This document shows positions 7,878 to 16,341 of a DNA stretch of 28,218 bases, piece by piece. Position numbers and translations under genes: made by a program. The stretch's first letter is position 1. Every line of letters starts with the position of its first letter. Where the stretch lies: positions 175,933-204,150 of the forward strand of contig SZWC01001161.1 of assembly GCA_023375785.1 (NCBI GenBank), given 5' to 3'. The notes under the pieces are model-generated. The model saw only the letters and a list, made by a program, of their open reading frames with translations. It searched no databases and was not told the origin of the DNA. This DNA is from Penium margaritaceum. Lineage: Eukaryota; Streptophyta; Zygnematophyceae; Desmidiales; Peniaceae.

Positions 7878-8154
7878 CTAGCTCCATCCCATGTACTAGC
7901 TCCTGCTTTCCCATGAGCTCCAATTTGCGATGAGCCACCTGCCCAAAGCGCCGGTGCCACAGGTTCTCGGAGGATGTGCACCGGCTAGAATGAACAGCCC
8001 CGGTGGTTGCATTTTCTTGTGGCTTTGTTGTCGAATCATCTTATGCCAGTGCTTCCACTGCTCCAACATGTCCTTCCTCATCTGGGTCTACATCTCTGCT
8101 CTCCTCATCATCACTCTTGTCTGAAGATTCAGCCGTTGAAGTTGTCGTTTTGGT
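7820..8154 (-). pseudogene. copia A GAG_pre-integrase, HHCC zinc-binding region
   Basis: In the phase of the upstream piece (8155-8424) translation resumes after TAG 8155-8157. An acidic stretch (S-S-D-K-S-D-D-E-E-S, then D-P-D-E-E-G-H), a TAA at 8041-8043 and a Thr-rich segment come first. The integrase HHCC motif follows: L-W-H-R-R-F-G-Q-V-A-H (two His), then C-E-P-C (two Cys) inside the palindrome. A frameshift near 7811-7820 separates it from the integrase core. Seen directly by translation; the role of HHCC in integrase is established family knowledge. Confidence 0.75.
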
Positions 8155-8424
8155 CTACAAGACATAGAGTCCATCAAGGCGAGGAACCTTTGCAACAACC
8201 TTCTTGGCAGAGTAGGAGATGTTGATGTCCTTGGTAAGGACTATCACTGTTTCCTTCTCTGTAAAGACCACTGTCATGCCATGGTCAGTTATCTTGGAGA
8301 CGGAGAGCAGGTTGGCTGTGAAGGAGGGCAAGTAGACCATCCCCTGTAGCTTGAGGTCGGAATCTCCATCATTGACACCCACTGTGACCAACTTGTCACC
8401 AATCCCCTCAACTGATTGAACCAT
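8155..8424 (-). pseudogene. copia A protease C-terminal and pre-integrase segment
   Basis: An 89-residue open piece with S-V-E-G-I-G-D-K-L, L-K-L-Q-G-M-V-Y-L-P and T-A-N-L-L-S-V-S-K, the conserved stretch after the copia protease active site, ending L-D-G-L-Y-V-L. It is out of phase with the protease N-terminal part (frameshift near 8430-8450). Confidence 0.8.
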
Positions 8425-8588
8425 GCCGTTGGTGACTCTGAAGAGATGAAGTCTCTCTTCTCGTAAGTGGTACGCTCGTTTGTACCCAATTCAAGGCCGT
8501 AGGCTCCTGGCCTGAGTATTGCCCTCCCTTTGTTGGAGGCACACTCAGCCATCAAGCTTGTGGGATCCTTCCCACCATTTCCCCCTTA
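8425..8588 (-). pseudogene. copia A protease N-terminal remnant with lost active site
   Basis: In phase with gag after TAA 8586-8588. It reads S-L-M-A-E-C-A-S-N-K, then I-L-R-P-G-A-Y-G (8502-8519 holds I-L-R-P-G-A), then R-D-F-I. The copia protease active site is normally (W)-I-L-D-S-G-A; here D-S has become R-P, so the catalytic Asp is gone. The frame is lost shortly after. Confidence 0.65.
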
Positions 8589-9371
8589 CCATTCATCCCC
8601 GTCTCCTCCCTCTCTCTTGGATGCACAGCACTCTCGAGCCCAATGTCCAGCCTTGCCACAGTTCCGGCAGTTTCCTTGGCGCTTTGTATCCCTTCCACTA
8701 TTGCTAGTGCTATTTTTTTTGCCCAGAGGAGGAGGTATTACAGAAGGTGCCGCTGCTCCGTGAGACAAAGCCATGCTTGCTTCACTGCTGCTACGACGCA
8801 TGGCTTCATTCCGCACATACTTGGAGACGGTGATGTAGGAAACTTGATCTTCAGTCTACCCTCCAATCACTGTTATTATATGGTCCTAGATTTCCGGTAG
8901 CGTCATCAGAAAAATCATGGCCTGCATATCAAATTTCAGGTCCCATCCCATACCGGTTGCTTGTTGCAAGAGCGTCTCAAAATTTTGCATAAAGGCAGAG
9001 ACATCCTCGCCTTTATCAAGCCTCATTCTAATGAGGTTATGTAGAATGAATAGATGGTTGGCAAGTGAGGAGGACTGAAACACCTTGCCGAGTTTGGCGT
9101 ATGCTACGGCTGCCACTGTACAACCACTGATGTGTGAAAGGACTGAGGGTTGTATGGAGGACACAAGAATGGCGAGAGCCTTCTTGTTGAGCTTGACCCG
9201 TGCCACAAGGTCAATACCATCTTCCTTTGGTGCTGGGATAGTTCTGTGAAAATATTCTAGCAGATCTCTGTCATCCATGATGATCTCAAACTACCACTTC
9301 CGGAGTGCAAACCCCTCTCCATCAAACTTGAGGATGGGTGAATGATTCCCTGGTTCCCCTGTCCTTGCCAT
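8589..9371 (-). pseudogene. copia A gag (UBN2-type) with CCHC zinc knuckle
   Basis: The start is the ATG at 9369-9371: M-A-R-T-G-E-P-G, then I-L-K-F-D-G-E-G-F, the usual copia gag opening. After an in-frame TAG (9291-9293) comes M-D-D-R-D-L-L-E-Y-F and the helical UBN2-like core with L-H-N-L-I-R-M-R-L-D-K-G-E-D-V and L-L-Q-Q-A-T-G-M-G, ending M-T-L-P-E-I (open piece 8886-9278). Two more TAGs (8886-8888 and 8856-8858) follow in the same phase. The nucleocapsid knuckle C-R-N-C-G-K-A-G-H-W-A-R-E-C is intact (open piece 8586-8816). The reading phase is kept throughout, so only nonsense codons break it. Gag forms the particle and packages RNA. Confidence 0.88.
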
Positions 9372-9682
9372 CCCTACAACTACAACTGCTACAACTGTTG
9401 TACCTGTTGTTGATGCCGATATACATGTGTTTGAGGCTGTTGTAGGCCGTTGGTGAGATGAGGCAACTGCTTCCCATGTTTAGTTTGACTTTTGCAAGCT
9501 GATGTAGGCTGATGTAGGCTGATGTAGGCTGATGTCAGCTCCCAAGGTAGAAAGGTGCATATTTGTTGCATTCCCCTCCTGCTGATATTGACCTACAAAC
9601 AGAGAAGCTGGGTGAGAGCGAAGGCGCTCTCACTACTTGTGACCTAGCGAATGCGTGCGTGAAACTTCTCTAACCAGGGGAG
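9372..9682 (-). other. copia A untranslated leader
   Basis: Sequence between the primer site and the gag ATG. No gene is seen. It contains a 10-bp tandem repeat (9498-9537) and CAA/ACA-rich stretches near 9373-9420. The packaging signal would be expected here but cannot be recognised. Confidence 0.6.
9498..9537 (+). repeat. 10-bp tandem repeat, four copies
   Basis: The unit GCTGATGTAG occurs three times exactly, then once as GCTGATGTCA, in the leader of element A. It is unrelated in sequence to the large 10-bp array at 17054-23742. Confidence 0.9.
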
Positions 9683-9696
9683 TGGGCCCATAACCC
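9683..9696 (-). promoter_or_regulatory. primer-binding site for an internal tRNA-iMet fragment
   Basis: The minus strand, two bases inside the 5' LTR, reads GGGTTATGGGCCCA. This is the complement of the anticodon arm of eukaryotic initiator tRNA-Met (TGGGCCCATAACCC includes the CAT anticodon). Drosophila copia is known to prime from such an internal (half) tRNA-iMet fragment rather than from the tRNA 3' end. The tRNA match is from my knowledge of that tRNA, not from a search. Confidence 0.8.
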
Positions 9697-9933
9697 TTTG
9701 TTAGCTACTGAGCTAACACCTCTGGCAGAGAAGCCACAAAACCAAAAATCTCACAAAGGTTTTTAGGCCTTCTTCCTTTCTTGAAATGTATCATGCACAC
9801 CAAACTTAATCAGCCATACACTTCACCTTCAAGAGTACAAATATTTTAGCATTACATCACAAGAAGAGCTCAAGTGGTCAATACTCTAGAGGGCATCAAG
9901 CAAGGGTTGATTGATCAGCATGCAAGACAAGTC

Positions 9934-9941
9934 CTTTTATA
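9934..9941 (-). promoter_or_regulatory. LTR TATA box
   Basis: The minus strand reads TATAAAAG, about 410 bp into the LTR. It is kept in the LTR of element C (27332-27339) and mutated in the other LTR of A (61-68). It would drive leftward transcription of the element. Confidence 0.6.
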
Positions 9942-10071
9942 GTTTTCTGTCTAGTCCCAGAACTCAAAAGCACATTCCTGGGAAGTGGCCTGAACCAGCC
10001 ACATCAGCAATAGACTTGCTCTGTGGACTTGACACATAAGCATCCTAGTGTCAAGGTGACACAACAACCTT

Positions 10072-10118
10072 GTAGCTTCCAAGAAGCTACGGACTTTCTT
10101 TCTTGGAAGCTTCCTTAG
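10072..10118. repeat. nested inverted repeats in the LTR U3 region
   Basis: GTAGCTTCCAAGAAGCTAC (10072-10090) is an 8-bp palindrome around CAA. GCTTCCAAGAA (10075-10085) also pairs perfectly with TTCTTGGAAGC (10100-10110) across 14 bases. The adjacent GAAGCTTC has the GAAnnTTC spacing of a heat-shock element. The second inverted repeat is partly conserved in the other two LTR copies. Confidence 0.7.
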
Positions 10119-10350
10119 CAAACAAGATGTGCATAGGGCCAGGATCGAACTCATGACCTCTAACTTGGCCAAATCAACAAAATGGCTAAGGTAACCACTC
10201 ATCCACATGGTGTACTCACAGGTCATATCTCACATTATACGGAGCATAGTTGAGTCACATGACAACGAATCCAGGGGTCATACCTCCACAAGGGACAGAG
10301 CATTCCTGATCCGTTCTAAAACACTGAACAAGGGGCAAAAACAATCAACA

Positions 10351-13300
10351 CGTAGCTAGTGCTCAACTGAGGCTCAACTACGGTGTAACTAGGGCACAAT
10401 GACGGCACAAGTAGGGCGGTAGTATGGCACAAGTAGGGCATAACTAGGGCAGAACTAGGGCACAACTAGAACGTAGCTAGTGCCCAACTAAGGCGCAACT
10501 AGGGTGCAACTAGAGCGCAACTAGGGCGTAACTAGGGTACAACTAGGGTGCAACTAGGACACAACTAGGACGTAAGTAGGTTGCAACTAGGGAGCAACAA
10601 GGGCGCAACAAGGTCGCAAGTAGGGCGCAATTAGGGTGCAACCAGGGTACAAGTACGGCGCAAGTAGGGTGCAAATAGGATGCAATAAGGGTGCAACTAG
10701 GGCATAACTAGGGCGCAACTAGTGCGTAACTAGGGTGCAACTAGGGCGTAGCTAGTGCCCAACAGAGGCACAACTAGGGTGCAACGAGGGTGCACCTAGT
10801 GCACAACTAGAGTGTAAGTAGGGTGCAAGTAGGGCACAACTAGGATGAAACTAGGACGCAACTATGGCATCGCTAGTGCCCAACTCCAGCGCAACTAGGG
10901 CATAACTAAGGCATAAATGGGATGCAACCAAGGTGCAAATAGGGTGCAACTAGGGTGCAAGTATGGTGCAAGTAGGGCCCAAGTAGGGCGCAACTAGGCC
11001 GGAACTAGGGTGCAACTAGGGCACAACTAGGACGCAAGTAGGGTGCAAGTAGGGTGGAAGTCGGGTGGAACTAAACCGCAACGAGGGCGCAACTACGGTG
11101 CAAGTAGGTTGTAAGTAGGGTATAACTAGGGTGCAACTAGGGCGTAACTAGGGCGCAACTAGGACGCAACTAGGGCGCAACTAGGATGCAAGTAGAGCAC
11201 AAGTAGGGCGCACCTTGGGCACAACTAGGGTGCAACTAGACCGCAACTATGGAGTCGCTCGTGCCCAACTGAGGTACAACTAGGGCGTAACTAGGGTGCA
11301 ACTAGGGTGCAACTAGGGTGCATGTATGGTGCAACTTGGGTGCAAGTAGGGCGCAAGTAGGGATCCAGTAGGACGCAACTAGGGGACAACTAGGGTGCAA
11401 CTAGGATGCAACTAGGACGCAAGTAGGGAATGAGTAGGACAAATGTAGGTCGCATCTAGGCCGCAACAAGGCCGCAACTAGGGCGCAAGCAGGGTGCAAG
11501 AAGGGTGAAACTAGGGCGCAAGTATGGTGCAACTCGGGCGCAACTAGGGCACAACTAGAGCGCAACTAGGATGCAACTAGGACACAACTAGGGCGCAAGT
11601 AGGGCGTAAGTAGGGTGCGAATATGACGTAACTATGGCACAACTAGGGCGCAACTAGGGCGCAAGGAAGGCACAAGTAGGGTGCAACTAGGGCGCAACTA
11701 GGGCGCAACTTAGGCGTAACAAGGGCGCAACTTGGGTGCAACCAGGGCGTAGCTAGTGTCCAACTAAGATGCAACTAGGGTGCAACTAGGACGATACTAG
11801 AGCACAAATAGGGCACAACTAGGATGCAAGTAGAGCACACGTACGACACAATTAGGACACAACTAGGACACAACTAGGACGCAACTGAGGCATAGCTAGT
11901 ACCCATCAGAGGAGCAACTAGGGCGCAACCAGGGCGCAAGTAGGGCTCATGTAGGGCACAAGTAGGACGCAAGTAGGGCGCAAGTAGGACACAACTAGGA
12001 TGCAACTAGGGTGCAACTAGGGCGTAAAAATGGCGTAACTAGTGCCCAACTGAAGCAAAACTAGGGTGAAACTATGGTGCAAGTAGGGCACAACTAGGGC
12101 ATAGATTGTGTCCAACTGAGGCGTAACTAGCGCACAACTATGGTGCAAATAGGGCCAACTAGGGTGCAAGTAGGGCGCAACTAGGATGAAAATCGGATCC
12201 AAGTAGGGCAGAATTAGGGCACAACTAGGACGCAACTAGGGCGCAAGTAGGGCGCAAGTAGGATGCAACTAGGATGCAAGTAGGGCATAATTAGGGTGCA
12301 ACTAGGGCGCAACAAGGTCACTACTAGGATGCAACTAAGGTGTAGCTTGTGTCCAAGTGAGGCGCAACTAGTGCGCAACTAGGACGCAACTAGGGGGTAA
12401 CTATGGCGCAACAATGGTGTAAGTAGGGTGCAAGTAGGGTACAAGTAGGGTGCAAGTAAGGCGCAACTAGGGTACAACTATAGCATAACTAGGATACAAG
12501 TAGGGCACAAAGTAGGGCGCAAGTAGAGCGCAACTAGGCCGTAACTAGGGCGCAACTAGGGCGCACGTCGGGCGCAAGTATGGTGCAAGTAGGGTGCAAC
12601 CAGGGCGCAACTAGGGTGCAACTAGGGCGCAAGTAGGACGCAACTACGACACCACTAGGACGTAACTAGGATGCATCTACGGCGCAACTAGGATACAACT
12701 AGGATGTAACTAATGCCCAATGGTGGCGCAACTAGGGTGCAACTAGGGTGTAACTAGGACGCAACTAGGACACAATTGGGGTACAAATAGGGTGCAAGTA
12801 GGTCTCTACTAGGGCGCAACTAGGGTGTAGCTAATTCATAACTGAGGTGCAACTAGGCCGCAACTAGGGCACAAATAGGGCACACATAAGGGTGCAACTA
12901 GGGTGCAACTTGGGCAAAGCTAGTGCCCAACTAAGGCGTAACTAGGACGCAACTAAAGCGCAAGTAGGGTGCAACTAGGGCGTAAGTAGGACGCAAGTAG
13001 GGTGTAAGTAGGACACAAGTAGGACGCAACAAGGGCGTAACTAGGAAGCAAGTAGAACGCAAGTAGTCCATAAGTAGGACATAACTAGGACGTAAGTAGG
13101 GCACAACTATGGCGCAAGTAGGGCACAACTAGGACGCAACTAGGACGCAACTAGGGTGCAACTAGGGCACAAGTATGGTACAAGTATGACGCAACTAGGG
13201 CATAACTAGGGCGCAACTAGGGTGCAACTATAGTGCAACTAGGGTGCAACTAGGGTGCAACTAGGGTGCAACTAGGGTGCAACTAGGACGTAGCTAGTGT

Positions 13301-15799
13301 CCAACTGAGACGCAACTAGGGCACAATTAGGGCGCAACTAGGGTGCAAGTAGGACGTAGCTAGGACGCAAGTAGGATGCAAGTAGAGCACATCTAGGGCG
13401 TAACTAGGAGCCAACTAGAGCACAACTATGGCAGAGCCAGTGCCCAACTAAGGCACAACTAGGGTACAACTAGGGCATAACTAGGGCGCAACTAGGGTGG
13501 AACCAGGGTGAAAGTAGGGCGCAACTAGGGCCAAGTAGGGCACAAGTTGTGCGCAACTAGGGTGCAACTAGGGCGCAATTAGGGTGCAAGTAGGGCGTTG
13601 CTAGTGCCCAACTGAGGCGCAATGTGGGCACAAGTATGCCACCACTAGGGCACAACTAGGGTACAAGAACGGCGCAACTTGAACGCAAGTAGGACACAAC
13701 TAGGGCGCAAGTAGGGCACAAGTAGGGTACAACTAGGAAGCAAATAGGACACAACTAGGGCGCAACTAGGGCATAGCTAGTGCCCAGTTGATGAGCAACT
13801 AGGGCCCAACTAGGGCGCAAGTAGGGGGTAACTAGGGCGTAAGTAGGACGCAACTAGGACGCAACTATGGTACATTTAGGGTGCAACTAGGGCCCAAGTA
13901 GGGCCCTAGTAGGGCACAACTAGCGTGCGACTAGGGCGCAACTAGGGCACAACTAGGACGCAAGTAGGACGCAAGTAGGGCACAACTAGGGCGTAACTAG
14001 GGTGCAACTAGGGCACAAGTAGGGCACAACTAGGACGCAACTAGGAGACAACTTAGGGTACAACTACGGTGCAAGTAGGGCACAAGTAGGGTCCACGTAG
14101 GACGCAAGTAGGGCCCAAGTAGGGCGCAACTAGGACGTGACTAGGACGCAAGTAGGGCGCAAGTAGGACGAAAATAGGGCATAACTAGTCCGCAACATGG
14201 ACGCAACTAGGGTACAACTAGGGTGTAACTAGGGCGCGACTAGGACATAACGAGGGCGTAACCATGGCGTAACTAAGGCGCAGCTAGGGTGCAAGTAGGG
14301 CGCAATTAGGGCGCTACTAGGTCGCAACTAGGGTGCAACTAGGCCGCAACTATGGCATCGCCTAGTGTCCAAGTGAGGTGCAACTAGGGTGTAACAAGGG
14401 CACAACTAGAGTACAAGTAGGGCGCAATTTTGGTGCAACTAGGGCGCAAGTAGGGCGCAAGAAAGGACCAAGTAGCGCGCAACTAGGGCGCAACTAGGGT
14501 GCAACTAGGACGCAACTATGGCACAAGTAGGGCACAAGTAGGGAAAATGTAGGTCACAACTAGGCCGCAACTAGGTCGTAACTAGGGTGCAAGTAGGTTG
14601 CAAGAAGGGTGAAACTAGGGCGTAAGTAGGGTGCAACTAGGACGTAACTAGGGCACAACTAGGACACAACTAGCGTGCAAGTAGGGCAGAAGTACGGTGC
14701 AAGTAGGGCGTAACTAGGGCACAATTAGGGCGCAACTAGGGCGTAAGTAGGGCGTAAGTAGGGCGTAACTAGGACGCAACTAGGGCGCAACTAGGGTGCA
14801 ACTAGGGTCCAAGTAGGACACAAGTAGGTCACAACTAAGGTGCAAGTAGGGTGCAACTAGAGCGCAAATAGGACGCAAGTAGGGTGCAAGTACGGCGCAA
14901 GTAGGACATAACTATGGTACAATTACGGCACAAGTAGGGCACAAGTAGGGCACAACTAGGGCACAACTAGGACGCAACTAAGGCAGGAATAGGACGCAAG
15001 TAGGGTACAATTATGGCGTAATTAGGGCACAACTAGGGTGCAAGTAGGGCGTAAGTAGGGCGCAAGTAGGGCGCAACTATGGTGCAACTAGGGCGCAATT
15101 AGGGTGTAGCTAGTGCCCATCTGAGGTGCAACTAGGATGCAACTAGGAAGTAAGTCCAGCACAACTATTGTGTAAGTAGGGCATAACTAGGGAGTAACTA
15201 GGACGTAACTAAGGCACAACTAGGGCGCAACTAGGGTGCAAGTAGGGCACAAGTAGGGTGCAACTAGGGTGCAACTAGGGCGCAACTAGCGCATAACTAG
15301 GGCGCAACTATGACCCAACTAGGACGTAACTAGGGTGCAACTAGGACGTAACTATGGTGCCACAAGGGCACAACTAGGGCGCAACTAGGGCGCAACTATG
15401 GCACAAGTAGGTTGCAAGTAGGGCGCAAGTATGGCGTAACTAAGGCACAACTAGGGCACAAATAGGGCGTAGCTAGTGCCCAACTGAGGCGCAACTAGGA
15501 CGCAACTGGGACACAACTAAAGCGCAACCAGGGCGCAAGTAGGGCCCAACTAGGGCGCAACTTGGGTGCAACTAGGGTGCAACTAGGGTGCAACAAGGGC
15601 ACAACTAGGGCGTAGCTAGTTCCCAACTGAGGGGCAACTAGGGTGCAACTAGGGTGCAAGTAGTGTACAACTGGGGTGCAAGTAGGGCATAAGTAGGACG
15701 CAACTTGGATGCAACTAGGGTATAACTAGGGTGCAAGAAGGATGCAAGTAGGGTGCAACTAGGGCGCAACAAGGACGCAACTAGGACGCAAGTATGGCG
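10351..15799 (+). repeat. degenerate 11-bp tandem array (about 500 units)
   Basis: About 5.45 kb of units close to GGGCGCAACTA. The main variation is at positions 4-5 (CG, TG or CA), position 6 (C or T), position 3 (G or A) and position 9 (C or G, giving AACTA or AAGTA). In twelve consecutive units at 15181-15300, positions 4-5 read CG four times, TG three, CA four and AG once. The purest run is at about 13241-13287. The array begins directly at the outer edge of the copia A LTR and ends inside or at a copia RNase H fragment. Short frames through it (for example 12017-12235, 12931-13128) are low-complexity readings, not genes. Function unknown; a satellite or minisatellite is the plain reading. 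Confidence 0.93.
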
Positions 15800-16303
15800 T
15801 TGGTTTGATACACCAACACGAACTACGTTGGCGATGTGGACAAGAGGAGGTCCACTTCTGGCTTTGTGTCCTTCCTTGCAGGTGCAGAGGTTTCCTGGTG
15901 CAGCAGGAAGCAGGACTACGTCGCCACCTCCATATTGGAGGCGGAGTTCATTGCTCTGGCGGAGGCGGTCATGGAAGTGGTGTGGCTCCGTAGATTGCTG
16001 GAGGAGCTGGGCGTGCTCCATCAGGAGCTGATGGTGGTCCAGAAGGACAACACCGGCTCCATCTTGCTGACCAAGAACCTGATGCAACACAGGAGGACAA
16101 AGTACATTGACGTGCGGTACTACTACACGTGCGACATGGTAGAGAAGGAACAGGTTGTAACGAAGCATTGCAAAACAAATAAAATGCTCACAGATTGCTT
16201 GACCATGGCACAGTCCCACAGTCAGCACATTATCAGTTTTGCAGGACTTGGTTTGACAAGTTGTGAAGGGCTTGAAGGCGCAGGATCGGACGAGCAGGAG
16301 TGA
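15800..16303 (+). pseudogene. copia B RNase H domain
   Basis: The frame from 15809 reads Y-T-N-T-N-Y-V-G-D-V-D-K-R-R-S-T-S-G-F-V, then E-V-S-W-C-S-R-K-Q-D, S-I-L-E-A-E-F-I-A-L-A-E-A (Glu), V-W-L-R-R-L-L-E-E-L-G, K-D-N-T-G-S-I (Asp) and R-R-T-K-Y-I-D-V-R-Y-Y, ending at TGA 16301-16303. Copia normally has Y-T-D-A-D-Y; here both Asp are Asn and Ala is Thr, each explicable by G to A. The first catalytic Asp is therefore lost. A TGA at 15806-15808 precedes. The open part is 15836-16303, although the homology starts upstream of that. Confidence 0.85.
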
Positions 16304-16330
16304 GCATGAGGCATCGAGCAAGGAAGGTGC

Positions 16331-16341
16331 ATGGGGGAGAT
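16331..16341 (+). promoter_or_regulatory. polypurine tract of copia B
   Basis: ATGGGGGAGAT lies immediately before TGTCAAAAAG. The GGGGGAGATTG junction is typical of plant copia elements. It sits 27 bp after the RNase H stop. Confidence 0.75.

Larger units (their letters stand above)
1..10350 (-). mobile_element. Ty1/copia LTR retrotransposon A, degenerate, nested hAT inside its 3' LTR
   Basis: On the minus strand the order is 5' LTR (9699-10350), primer site, leader, gag, protease remnant, integrase, RT, RNase H, polypurine tract and 3' LTR (1-245 plus 4879-5110). PR-IN-RT-RH is the Ty1/copia order. Window base 1 aligns with base 9874 of the other LTR, so about 175 bp of the 3' LTR lie left of the window. 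The internal region is 4588 bp, normal for copia. By eye there are about 20 differences in 232 bp between 4879-5110 and 10119-10350, mostly transitions, which points to an old insertion. Many nonsense codons and at least three frameshifts make it non-autonomous. Confidence 0.9.
9699..10350 (-). repeat. 5' LTR of copia A
   Basis: 652 bp. The minus strand begins TGTTGATTGT (10350) and ends ...AGCTAACA (9699), giving TG...CA ends. The inner boundary is set by the primer site and the outer by the abrupt start of the 11-bp array. It matches the LTR of element C (27096-27748) along its whole length. Its inner edge contains the palindrome TGTTAGCTACTGAGCTAACA. Confidence 0.92.

Noticed and set aside
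5706..9371. Alternative genetic code with UAR as Gln, as in some ulvophyte algae
   Set aside because: Many in-frame stops are TAG or TAA, which made it worth testing. But TGA also occurs in frame (7155, 6636, 6078), TAG 7374 sits at a conserved Trp, and frameshifts are present, so ordinary decay explains the data better.
12017..13128. Frames with repeating A-L-V-x-P-Y-L peptide in the 11-bp array
   Set aside because: Same periodic artefact. CTAG in the usual unit gives TAG on both strands, and the frames are short gaps between these.
10351..15799. CRISPR array or telomere-like repeat (TAGGG inside the unit)
   Set aside because: No alternation of constant repeats and unique spacers. The 11-bp unit only shares TAGGG with TTTAGGG and lacks its 7-bp period.
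15753..16321. Overlapping frames on both strands around the copia B RNase H, including a 227-residue minus frame
   Set aside because: Only the frame through 15836-16303 on the plus strand matches a protein family; the others run from array sequence into antisense or shifted RNase H.
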